This document shows, piece after piece, positions 1 to 6,712 of a DNA stretch of 21,062 nucleotides. The stretch covers positions 1 to 21,062 of the forward strand of contig CAQZPH010000014.1 in NCBI GenBank assembly GCA_948933715.1, read 5' to 3'. Both the position numbers and the translations under genes were made by a program. Origin of the DNA: an uncultured Eubacteriales bacterium. Lineage in GTDB: Bacteria > Bacillota > Clostridia > Oscillospirales > Acutalibacteraceae. Below the pieces are notes generated by a model, which was not told where the DNA came from, ran no database searches, and saw nothing but the letters and a program-made list of their open reading frames with translations. Numbering within the stretch: position 1 is the first letter of the stretch; each line of letters starts with the position of its first letter.

Positions 1-1002
1 ATCATCAGCACTTTTAAGCAAAAATTCTAAATTGTTTTTGCAAGTATATAACCTATCAAGAGATGCTATGCATTGTTCAATTATTTCTTTACTATAATTA
101 ATGGGATTTCTATAGTGAGAAGATATCATAAGATATCTAATTGGTTCATAACCATATTGATTTGCTACATCACGTACAGTGAAAAAATTATTAAGAGATT
201 TAGACATCTTCTTGTTATCGATATTTATATACCCATTATGCATCCAATAGTTTGCAAAAGTTACACCATTGCAGCATTCGCTTTGCGCTATTTCATTTTC
301 GTGATGAGGAAAAATTAAATCTTGCCCACCGCAATGTATGTCAATTGTTTTGCCAAGATATTTATTTGCCATAGCTGAGCATTCAATATGCCAACCAGGA
401 CGCCCCTTGCCCCAAGGTGAATCCCAGTATGGTTCGCCGGGTTTTGCAGTTTTCCATAGTGCAAAATCCACAGGATCTTCTTTTAGTTCTTCAACACTTA
501 TTCTAGCTCCTGCTTCTAGATCTTCAAGCGGTTGATGCGATAATTTACCGTATTCATTAAAATGTTTTGTTCTAAAATAGACGTCTCCATTTTCTGCTTT
601 ATACGCATATCCTTTATCCATGATATCTTTTATTGTATTTATAATTTCCTCTATATTCTCTGTTGCCTTTGGATAAACCGTTGCTTCTTTTATGTTAAGT
701 CCTTTTGAGTCTTTTTTATATTCTTCTATATATTTCTGCGATACTTTAACATAATCCATTTTTTCTTCATTTGCTTTTTTTATTATTTTGTCATCTATAT
801 CTGTAAAGTTCTGAATAAAATGCACCTTTAAACCTTTGTACTCAAAGTATCTTCTGAGCACATCAAATACACATAAAGGCCTTGCGTTACCAATATGAAT
901 GTAATTATATACTGTAGGTCCACAGGCATATATTTTTACTTCTCCTTCTCTTATTGGTATAAACTCTTCTTTTTTTCTCGTCATAGTATTATATATTTTC
1001 AT
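1..1002 (-). CDS. cysS: Cysteine--tRNA ligase (CysRS), C-terminal part beyond window
   Basis: Class I aminoacyl-tRNA synthetase that charges tRNA-Cys with cysteine in the cytoplasm. The 334 codons present read without a stop from an ATG at 1002 to the left edge, so the C-terminal part is missing. Visible signatures: the N-terminal Zn-binding and active-site stretch YACGPTVYNYIHIGN (about residues 25-39, HIGN being the HIGH motif), the central HIECSAMA segment, HHENEIAQSE, and the KMSKS loop at residues 265-269. A GGGAG ribosome binding site lies over the end of cysE, whose stop codon is only 3 bases before this start, so the two genes are almost certainly co-transcribed and coupled. Both fall under the Cys T-box upstream of cysE, which links charging capacity to cysteine synthesis. 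The identification is secure. Confidence 0.97.
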   Translation of the reverse strand, partial: MKIYNTMTRKKEEFIPIREGEVKIYACGPTVYNYIHIGNARPLCVFDVLRRYFEYKGLKVHFIQNFTDIDDKIIKKANEEKMDYVKVSQKYIEEYKKDSKGLNIKEATVYPKATENIEEIINTIKDIMDKGYAYKAENGDVYFRTKHFNEYGKLSHQPLEDLEAGARISVEELKEDPVDFALWKTAKPGEPYWDSPWGKGRPGWHIECSAMANKYLGKTIDIHCGGQDLIFPHHENEIAQSECCNGVTFANYWMHNGYINIDNKKMSKSLNNFFTVRDVANQYGYEPIRYLMISSHYRNPINYSKEIIEQCIASLDRLYTCKNNLEFLLKSADD

Positions 1003-1005
1003 CTT

Positions 1006-1647
1006 TTATTCTCCCTTTACTTCTTTAACATATTTAAAAGCTCTATTAATATTTTCTATTTGTTGTTCTATCTTGCTTAATCTTTCTCCAACATGTTTTA
1101 TATAATCAAACTTTTTATCTATTATTTTTTCTCCATCTATTTTCACAATCTTAGCCGGTACTCCTACTACCGTTGCTCCATCTGGCACTTCTGATAATAC
1201 AACTGCTCCTGCGCCGATTTTTGCATTATCTCCTACTTTAAAGGATCCTAGTACTTTAGCGCCCGCACCTACCATAACATTATCTCCAAGTGTTGGATGT
1301 CTTTTTCCCTTTTCTGTTGTGGTTCCCCCAAGAGTAACGTTCTGATATATAGTACAGTTGTCTCCAATTTCAGTCGTTTCTCCGATTACTACACCCATAC
1401 CGTGGTCAATAAACAAACCTTTACCTATTTTTGCTGCGGGATGTATTTCTATTCCGGTTTTCTGTTTTGACCTTTGTGCTATAAATTCCGCTAACGTTTT
1501 CATATGGTGGCAATAAAACCAGTGGGATTTTCTATAGGCTTTTACTGCTTTAAATCCAGAATATAAAAAATAAGTGGTTATTTTATTTCTTGCAGCAGGA
1601 TCTTTTTTTACTATTGCATTTAAATCTTCTATCATTCTTTTTAACAT
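1006..1647 (-). CDS. cysE: Serine O-acetyltransferase
   Basis: Catalyses acetyl-CoA + L-serine to O-acetylserine, the first step of cysteine synthesis. The 213-residue protein has the SATase alpha-helical N-terminal region followed by left-handed beta-helix hexapeptide repeats from about residue 70 (IHPAAKIGKGLFIDHGMGVVIGE). His82 in the DHGMGVVIGE motif matches the catalytic His of the family, and the acetyl-CoA-binding GAGA and GVPAK turns follow. The frame is open to an ATG at 1665, but that ATG sits on the ribosome binding site itself (atGGAGGTG). The ATG at 1647 has GGAGG 10 bases upstream and is the start chosen here; this form begins MLKRMIEDLN. It is a short, gram-positive-type SATase rather than the longer enterobacterial form. 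The T-box leader upstream indicates induction when tRNA-Cys is uncharged. Confidence 0.96.
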   Translation of the reverse strand: MLKRMIEDLNAIVKKDPAARNKITTYFLYSGFKAVKAYRKSHWFYCHHMKTLAEFIAQRSKQKTGIEIHPAAKIGKGLFIDHGMGVVIGETTEIGDNCTIYQNVTLGGTTTEKGKRHPTLGDNVMVGAGAKVLGSFKVGDNAKIGAGAVVLSEVPDGATVVGVPAKIVKIDGEKIIDKKFDYIKHVGERLSKIEQQIENINRAFKYVKEVKGE

Positions 1648-1780
1648 ATTAATAGGCACCTCCATTTAATGTTGGTCTTTTATATGTTATGCAATGCACC
1701 TTTATATGGTATGCCGCCCAAAAACCGCCAAAAGCAATAAAGGTAAATATTGTTTTAAAATGTCACGTGGGGATTTTTAG

Positions 1781-1842
1781 CTTATTCATTTTTATAAAAA
1801 TGAATAAGCCTTCGTTTTTCCCAAAAAGGAAAAAACGAAGGC
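1781..1842 (-). terminator. Two abutting hairpins between T-box and cysE
   Basis: Two strong inverted repeats touch at base 1808. The first in transcript order has arms 1842-1831 and 1819-1808 (12 perfect pairs, GCCTTCG outer half) and is followed by a U-rich stretch. The second, 1808-1781, is a perfect 28-base palindrome with half-site CTTATTCATTTTTA. Either may terminate transcription in the leader. A third candidate terminator lies just upstream and overlaps the T-box: GTGGC pairs with GCCGC (about 1859-1841), followed by CUUCGUUUUUU. Which structure is the regulated terminator is not settled by eye. Confidence 0.5.
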
Positions 1843-1854
1843 GGCATAAAAAGA

Positions 1855-2057
1855 GCCACGGTTCCACTCCGATTTATCACTCAAAAGTGCCATATAACGG
1901 TGGCAAATACCGCATAGAAATACTTTTAGAAGAATATTTCTTCTGTGTTCCTTCCATGTGCTAAAAAGTGCATTCTTTAGATCGGCAATAAAAAGTAATC
2001 TCAGCTAATATACTTTCTCTCTAAATATCACCGTAAACTCTAAATACTTCTCTTTCT
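1855..2057 (-). promoter_or_regulatory. T-box leader, Cys specifier, controlling cysE-cysS
   Basis: The conserved T-box sequence GGAGTGGAACCGTGGC reads on the minus strand from 1870 to 1855. Upstream, a Stem I base can be built: AAAGAG (2055-2050), AAGTA (2049-2045) and TTTAGA (2044-2039) face TCTAAA (1981-1976), GAATGCA (1975-1969) and CTTTTT (1968-1963). The internal loop is the specifier loop, with AGTA on one side and GAA-TGC-A on the other. The specifier triplet at 1972-1970 is TGC, a cysteine codon, which fits the genes downstream. T-box RNAs sense uncharged tRNA and usually switch a terminator off. The pairing was built by hand, but the specifier, T-box and gene function agree independently. 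Confidence 0.88.
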
Positions 2058-2095
2058 AAACGCATTTAAACAAAAATTAAATATATATAATAAAT

Positions 2096-2123
2096 ATTAT
2101 ATGCCAAAAATTCAATATTGCAA
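2096..2123 (-). promoter_or_regulatory. Putative SigA promoter of cysE-cysS
   Basis: On the minus strand TTGCAA (2123-2118) and TATAAT (2101-2096) are 16 bases apart. The predicted transcript start near 2089 lies about 30 bases before the T-box Stem I. This makes cysE-cysS a unit separate from pgsA, whose stop codon overlaps no part of the promoter. Confidence 0.6.
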
Positions 2124-2125
2124 TA

Positions 2126-2701
2126 CTATTTTGCTTTTTTTATAAAATTAATATTATCTTTTATATATATATATCCTGAGATTAATGTAAACGCAACAGA
2201 TATCCAGATAACAATTCCGTTAATCAATTCAGCAAAACCAAAAGCTCCGTAAAGAGACGTGTTAAATAAATAAACTATACTCTGCAGTCCCAAAATTGTA
2301 ATTATAGCTATAATTTGGCTAACAGTTTTAATTTTGCCCCATATGTTTGCAGCAATAACTTTCCCTTCGCCCATTGCAATTAAACGAACAGATGTTACCA
2401 TAAATTCTCTCATTAATATAATAATCACAGGTACTGCCCCGGCTAACCCTAATTCTACAAAACAAATAAAACTCGACATCACTAACATTTTATCTGCAAG
2501 CGGATCAAGAAATTTTCCAAAATCAGTTATCTGACCATTCTTTCTAGCAATTTGACCATCTAAATGATCTGTAAACGATGCTATAATAAATACAATCGTT
2601 GCAAATAAAAATCTATTTGGTATACTTTTAACCATCAAAAATACTATTAAAATCGGTACCATCAATATTCTTAACACTGTAAGTTTATTTGGTGTATTCA
2701 T
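2126..2701 (-). CDS. pgsA: CDP-diacylglycerol--glycerol-3-phosphate 3-phosphatidyltransferase
   Basis: Membrane enzyme that makes phosphatidylglycerophosphate from CDP-diacylglycerol and glycerol-3-phosphate, the committed step to phosphatidylglycerol. The 191-residue protein shows the full CDP-alcohol phosphatidyltransferase signature at residues 45-70: D-x2-DG-x2-AR-x8-G-x3-D-x3-D, with Asp45, Asp48, Gly49, Ala52-Arg53, Gly62, Asp66 and Asp70. Hydrophobic segments lie before and after it, and an N-terminal MNTPNKLTVLRI is typical of PgsA. The frame extends to a GTG at 2716, but that GTG is part of the AAAGGTGG ribosome binding site, so the ATG at 2701 is used. The binding site overlaps the last codons of rimO, and the pair is probably co-transcribed. 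PgsA rather than another family member is inferred from length, N-terminus and the rimO/recA neighbourhood common in Firmicutes. Confidence 0.93.
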   Translation of the reverse strand: MNTPNKLTVLRILMVPILIVFLMVKSIPNRFLFATIVFIIASFTDHLDGQIARKNGQITDFGKFLDPLADKMLVMSSFICFVELGLAGAVPVIIILMREFMVTSVRLIAMGEGKVIAANIWGKIKTVSQIIAIITILGLQSIVYLFNTSLYGAFGFAELINGIVIWISVAFTLISGYIYIKDNINFIKKAK

Positions 2702-2718
2702 AATATTTATTACCACCT

Positions 2719-4047
2719 TTACAACATATCTCCAATTAAATCACATTCTATAAAATCATCAACTAACACATCAACAAAATCACCCAGTTTAGGTTTCTTA
2801 CCATTATCATTAAAATAGACCCTTCCATCTATGTCAGGAGAGTCAGCATAACTACGCCCAAAATAACACTCTGCTTTATCATAGAATCCTTCTACTAAAA
2901 CTTTAATTTTTTTACCGACCATGTTTTTAGATTTTTGTTCCATAACAAGCATCTGTTCATCCATAAGAACCTGTTGCCTGTGACGTTTTATGTCTTCATC
3001 TACTTGATTTTCAAAACTAGCTGCAGGTGTTCCTTCTTCTTTTGAATAACAAAAACATCCCATTCTATCAAACCCTATTTCACGCGAAAATTCACATAAT
3101 TCATTGAATTCACTATCAGTTTCACCAGGAAATCCTACTATAAAAGTAGTTCTTAAAATAACATTTGGAATTTTACTTTTTATTTTATTTAAAAGGCTAC
3201 TAAGGCTTTTTTTATCTCCCGTGCGATTCATATCTTTTAAAACACGACCATTACAATGTTGCAACGGTAAATCTATATATTTTAAAACTTTATCTTCGTT
3301 TGCAATAACATTAATTAATTCATCTGTGATTCTATCGGGGTAACAATATAAAATTCTAATCCACTCTATTTTATCTATCTTACATAATTCCCTTAGTAAT
3401 TCTGGTAACATAAGCTTTCCATATATATCTTCACCATATCTTGTTGTATCCTGAGCAATAACTAGCAACTCTTTAACTCCCTCATGTGCAAGTTTCCTAG
3501 CTTCTTTTAAGATATCTTCCATCGTTCTGCTTCTAAAGTTACCTCTAATAAGCGGGATCGCACAATATGTACAACAATTATTACACCCCTCTGAAACCTT
3601 TAAATATGCATAATGATTAGGGGTAGTTCTAACTCTAGAACCACTCAAAGGCAATTCGTCTTTTCTTGCAAATTTCTCTACTTTTTTACCATTTAAAACA
3701 TTTTTTACTATATCTACTATATCTTTATTAGCACCAATTCCTACTGCTGCATCTATTTCGGGGAATTCTTTTAGCATTTCATTTTGGTATCGTTCACTAA
3801 GGCATCCTGTTACTATGATCGCCGAAATTTTTTTGCTTTGCTTAAGACGTATTAAATTAAAAATCTCATCTATGCTCTCTTTTTTAGAAGCTTCAATAAA
3901 TCCACAGGTATTAACAATCGCTATATCACAAGTTTCTATATCACTCGTTATTTCATAACCTATATCCTTCAAAGAAGATAACATAATTTCTGCATCTACT
4001 CTATTTTTTTCACAACCTAAACTTACTAAACCAACCCTATAAGACAT
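2719..4047 (-). CDS. rimO: Ribosomal protein S12 methylthiotransferase RimO
   Basis: Radical SAM enzyme that adds a methylthio group to the conserved aspartate of ribosomal protein S12. The 442-residue protein has the three family domains in order. The N-terminal UPF0004 domain carries cluster cysteines Cys12 (LGCEKN), Cys48 (NTCGFI) and Cys82. The radical SAM core has CNNCCTYC, giving C-x3-C-x2-C at 155, 159 and 162. A C-terminal TRAM-like domain ends in FVDVLVDDFIECDLIGDML. The motifs LGCxKN and NTCGFIEASKKESID separate RimO from its tRNA-modifying relative MiaB. The ATG at 4047 follows AAAGGAG by 6 bases. The open frame continues 27 codons further upstream but only runs into the palindrome cluster, and that part resembles no family member. 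Confidence 0.96.
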   Translation of the reverse strand: MSYRVGLVSLGCEKNRVDAEIMLSSLKDIGYEITSDIETCDIAIVNTCGFIEASKKESIDEIFNLIRLKQSKKISAIIVTGCLSERYQNEMLKEFPEIDAAVGIGANKDIVDIVKNVLNGKKVEKFARKDELPLSGSRVRTTPNHYAYLKVSEGCNNCCTYCAIPLIRGNFRSRTMEDILKEARKLAHEGVKELLVIAQDTTRYGEDIYGKLMLPELLRELCKIDKIEWIRILYCYPDRITDELINVIANEDKVLKYIDLPLQHCNGRVLKDMNRTGDKKSLSSLLNKIKSKIPNVILRTTFIVGFPGETDSEFNELCEFSREIGFDRMGCFCYSKEEGTPAASFENQVDEDIKRHRQQVLMDEQMLVMEQKSKNMVGKKIKVLVEGFYDKAECYFGRSYADSPDIDGRVYFNDNGKKPKLGDFVDVLVDDFIECDLIGDML

Positions 4048-4085
4048 ATATGTCTCCTTTTTCTTTAAAATACAAAAACTATAGT

Positions 4086-4195
4086 AAAATGAGGGCCGTG
4101 CCCAGTACACCCCAAGTGTACTGGGCACGGTGGCGGGTTCCCGCCACCGTGTAGGCTGCTAATAAAATTTTCGCAGCCTGCACGGCCCCCATTTT
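4086..4195. repeat. GC-rich cluster of overlapping palindromes between recX and rimO
   Basis: A 110-base block, clearly richer in GC than its surroundings, folds almost completely on either strand. Hairpin A: arms 4096-4110 and 4116-4130, 15 perfect pairs, loop CCCAA. Hairpin B: arms 4126-4137 and 4140-4151, 12 perfect pairs. Hairpin C: 4153-4159 with 4173-4179 (AGGCTGC/GCAGCCT). An outer stem joins 4086-4100 to 4181-4195 (GGGCCGTG/CACGGCCC plus TAAAATG/CATTTTT). CCGTG and CACGG alternate four times at the joints, so three consecutive hairpins or one branched fold closed by the outer stem are both possible. The A/T tracts at both ends could make it a bidirectional terminator. It may instead be a small interspersed repeat; origin unknown. 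Confidence 0.85.
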
Positions 4196-4217
4196 TTACA
4201 CAGCCAAAAACTAAAAA

Positions 4218-4811
4218 TTATGTATCAAACACTTGCCTTATTTCTTCCCAGGAATACCCATACCTCTGCAAAAAGGCAATCGCACGTTTTTTTACTTTTT
4301 CGTCTTTATATGCAAGCTTATATTTCTTATCAACTAACAATTTTATTTGCTCAACTGCGTCATATTCAATATTACTTAGTATCTCATAAATTTTATCTTT
4401 ATCTATTCCTTTTTGAGATAACTCAAACTCTGCTCTACGTTTAGAAAAATGTTTATTAAACAGTAATTCTCTAGCATATCTTTTAGCAAAGTTATCATCA
4501 TTTATAAGACCCAATTCTTCCATTCGTCTAGCGGATTTCTCAGCAACCCCCACACTATAATCTCTTTTTAACTTATCAATTAGTTCTTTTCTAGAATGGT
4601 CCCTAAAAGACAACAAATAAAGTGATTTATCCTTAGATCTTTTATAATCTGAGTCATATTTAAGCTCATTTAAAATTTCATCATCAACACTAGATCCAAC
4701 TTTAAGCCCACTTCTGATTAATACTTCGTTATCAATCTTTGCAAAAAGTTCCCCGTCAACATATAAAGAGCTCAACATTTTATTACCTTTTTTAATATCT
4801 GTTATGTACAC
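4218..4811 (-). CDS. recX: Regulatory protein RecX
   Basis: Small helical protein that binds RecA filaments and inhibits or modulates recombination and SOS activity. The 197-residue product begins MYITDIKKGNKMLSSLYVDGELF, matching the short beta-strand N-terminus seen in Firmicute RecX, and continues with the RecX three-helix repeats: YLLSFRDHSRKELIDKL, then RRMEELGLINDDNFAKRYARE, then a third with KRAIAFLQRYGYSWEEIRQVF at the C-terminus. The start is a GTG at 4811, two bases after the recA stop, with only a weak AGATGA-like binding site, so translation is likely coupled to recA. Immediate recA-recX linkage supports the call. Downstream lies the palindrome cluster, which may end the recA-recX transcript. 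Confidence 0.93.
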   Translation of the reverse strand: MYITDIKKGNKMLSSLYVDGELFAKIDNEVLIRSGLKVGSSVDDEILNELKYDSDYKRSKDKSLYLLSFRDHSRKELIDKLKRDYSVGVAEKSARRMEELGLINDDNFAKRYARELLFNKHFSKRRAEFELSQKGIDKDKIYEILSNIEYDAVEQIKLLVDKKYKLAYKDEKVKKRAIAFLQRYGYSWEEIRQVFDT

Positions 4812-4813
4812 AA

Positions 4814-5923
4814 CTAATCATCTACCGTAATATCAATATTCGCTCTAATATTACTTTCCGATTCTTTTTGCATCACCGGTACCTCAACAGCTGTAGCAAT
4901 AGCCCCTAAAGATAACCTTTGACTAGCCTTACCGTATAATTTACCAATATTACTAGAAACTTTCTCTTCTATCTGCGAAGCTTTTTCTGGGTGCTCACGG
5001 AAAAATTCTTTAACTTTATCTCTGCCTTGACCTAACTTCTCATTATTATATGCAAACCACGAACCACTTTTCTTAATAATATCAAGTTTTACTGCTAAAT
5101 CTAAAAGTTCACCATCACGAGAAATACCAGTACCATACATGATATCAAACTCTGCTTCTCTAAAAGGTGGTGCAATTTTATTTTTCACAACCTTGGCTCG
5201 TGTTCTAGCACCAATAATTTCAGTACCGTTTTTCAAAGTTTCCGCTTTTCTTACTTCTATTCTAACTGAAGAATAAAACTTTAACGCACGACCACCAGGT
5301 GTAACTTCTGGGTTTCCATAAACAATACCAACTTTTTCACGAAGTTGATTTATAAATATAGCCACGCAATTAGATTTAGAAATTGCACCAGCTAACTTTC
5401 TAAGTGCTTGAGACATTAACCTTGCTTGAAGCCCTACATGAGAATCACCCATTTCGCCTTCGATCTCTGCTTTTGGAACAAGCGCTGCAACAGAGTCAAC
5501 AACGATAACATCAATAGCGCCAGAACGCACTAAAGATTCTGTTATTTCAAGGGCTTGCTCACCTGTATCAGGTTGGGAAACAAGCAGCGAATCTACATCT
5601 ACACCTAATGCTGCAGCATAAACGGGATCCAGTGCATGTTCAACATCTATAAATGCTACATTTCCTCCATTTTTCTGGCCCTGGGCAATACAGTGTAGCG
5701 ATAAAGTAGTTTTACCTGATGATTCAGGACCATATACTTCTATAATACGGCCTCTTGGTAACCCACCTATACCTAAAGCTAAGTCAAGAGACAAAGATCC
5801 AGTAGATATTGCATCCACATGCATAGCCTCACTTTGACCTAAACGCATAACTGCACCTTTACCAAATTGCTTTTCTATTTGCCCCAAAGCTGTTTCAAGA
5901 GCCTTTTTTCTATCGAGTGCCAT
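4814..5923 (-). CDS. recA: Recombinase RecA
   Basis: ATP-dependent strand-exchange protein of homologous recombination and co-protease for LexA. The 369-residue protein, of normal RecA length, has Walker A GPESSGKT at 65-72, the catalytic glutamate Glu95 in FIDVEHALDP, Walker B VIVVDS at 139-144, and the DNA-binding L2 region containing NQLREKVGIVYGNPEVTPGG. The frame is open to an ATG at 5941, but that would begin inside the GAGGAGGAC ribosome binding site (5939-5931). The ATG at 5923, giving MALDRKKALE, is the usual N-terminus. It is the first gene of a minus-strand run with recX, and has a good SigA promoter. I saw no GAAC-N4-GTTC type SOS box near that promoter, so LexA control is not evident. 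Confidence 0.98.
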   Translation of the reverse strand: MALDRKKALETALGQIEKQFGKGAVMRLGQSEAMHVDAISTGSLSLDLALGIGGLPRGRIIEVYGPESSGKTTLSLHCIAQGQKNGGNVAFIDVEHALDPVYAAALGVDVDSLLVSQPDTGEQALEITESLVRSGAIDVIVVDSVAALVPKAEIEGEMGDSHVGLQARLMSQALRKLAGAISKSNCVAIFINQLREKVGIVYGNPEVTPGGRALKFYSSVRIEVRKAETLKNGTEIIGARTRAKVVKNKIAPPFREAEFDIMYGTGISRDGELLDLAVKLDIIKKSGSWFAYNNEKLGQGRDKVKEFFREHPEKASQIEEKVSSNIGKLYGKASQRLSLGAIATAVEVPVMQKESESNIRANIDITVDD

Positions 5924-5962
5924 TTTGTTTGTCCTCCTCATTTCCCATATTAAATCTTTTTA

Positions 5963-5991
5963 ATTATACATTTTTTTTATTTTAAAAGCAA
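5963..5991 (-). promoter_or_regulatory. Putative SigA promoter of recA-recX
   Basis: On the minus strand TTGCTT (5991-5986) and TATAAT (5968-5963) are exactly 17 bases apart, about 40 bases before the recA start. No clear Firmicute LexA box overlaps it; the nearest GAAC (around 6020) lacks a matching GTTC at the right spacing. Confidence 0.7.
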
Positions 5992-6023
5992 CAAATAATA
6001 TGATTTTTTAAGATTATGTTCTG

Positions 6024-6052
6024 TTGATAAAACCTGGTATTTAATATATAAT
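6024..6052 (+). promoter_or_regulatory. Putative SigA promoter of the COG2426-type gene
   Basis: TTGATA (6024-6029) and TATAAT (6047-6052) are 17 bases apart, 35 bases before the TTG start at 6087. It lies back to back with the recA promoter. Confidence 0.72.
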
Positions 6053-6086
6053 TATATTTAATTAAAATTTCTTGGAGGTTTTTATT

Positions 6087-6584
6087 TTGGCTGAATCAAT
6101 CGTTACATCTATAACACATAATTTAACAAGCGTCGTCCCAGCAGAAGTAATAATTTTTATTGTTTCTTTAATGCCTATTTTAGAGCTACGGGGAGGCCTT
6201 ATTGCAGCTAGTCTTCTTAAAGTAGATTGGCTTTATGCTTTTCCTATATGTGTAATAGGAAACTTATTGCCGTTGCCTTTTATACTTTTATTTATTGACA
6301 AAATTTTTTCTTTCCTTAAAAAAACGCGGATGAAAAAATTAGTTTTACATTTTGAAAAAAAAGCATTAGCCAAAAGTGATTCAGTTGAAAAGCATAGAAA
6401 ATGGGGACTATTTGTCTTCGTGGCTGTCCCACTACCCGGTACTGGGGGATGGACTGGTGCTTTGGTAGCCTCTTGCCTTCGAATGAAAATGAAAGAAGCT
6501 ATGCCTCCAATTATTTTAGGTGTGTTAACCGCAGGTATCATTATGTCTATTATTTCATATGTTATTCCCTCCTTATTTATCTAA
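6087..6584 (+). CDS. Small integral membrane protein, COG2426 / 'small multi-drug export' family
   Basis: The 165-residue product is mostly hydrophobic. A segment with the family-typical SLMPILELRGGLIAAS is followed by a transmembrane segment around VDWLYAFPICVIGNLLPLPFI. Then come a basic cytoplasmic stretch (FLKKTRMKKLVLHFEKK...KHRKWG), FVFVAVPLPGTGGWTGAL, and a C-terminal membrane helix. PELRGGI/PLPGTGxWTG motifs identify the COG2426 (Pfam Sm_multidrug_ex) family. The 'export' name is a database label; I know of no well-established substrate. The start is TTG at 6087, eight bases after GGAGG (6074-6078); an upstream in-frame TTG at 6072 is part of that binding site. It is divergent from recA, and the next gene follows on the same strand after about 130 bases with no obvious intrinsic terminator between. 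Confidence 0.85.
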   Translation: MAESIVTSITHNLTSVVPAEVIIFIVSLMPILELRGGLIAASLLKVDWLYAFPICVIGNLLPLPFILLFIDKIFSFLKKTRMKKLVLHFEKKALAKSDSVEKHRKWGLFVFVAVPLPGTGGWTGALVASCLRMKMKEAMPPIILGVLTAGIIMSIISYVIPSLFI

Positions 6585-6712
6585 ATAAAACTGTTTGCCT
6601 TTATAAATTAAAAAGAAAATTTAGCTAGTAAAAGTTTTCTTTTAGCTTACCTTATATTCTTGCTAAAAGCTGTTACTTGCGTTTAAGAAAAATAAACTTT
6701 AGAGGACAAAAA

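Noticed and set aside
1689..1964. Plus-strand 91-codon open frame over the T-box leader
   Set aside because: It lies antisense to the leader, reads through the hairpin repeats and has low-complexity Lys/Arg/Phe composition with no ribosome binding site.
4048..4128. N-terminal extension of RimO by 27 residues
   Set aside because: The extra codons run into the palindrome cluster, lack family similarity, and a strong AAAGGAG site precedes the ATG at 4047.
6010..6030. Possible LexA/SOS box near recA
   Set aside because: Only one GAAC half is present; no GTTC half at the spacing of the Firmicute consensus.
6611..6643. AT-only inverted repeat (AAAAGAAAA/TTTTCTTTT) after the COG2426 gene
   Set aside because: No G-C pairs beyond the centre and no T-run follows at the right place, so it is not supported as a terminator.
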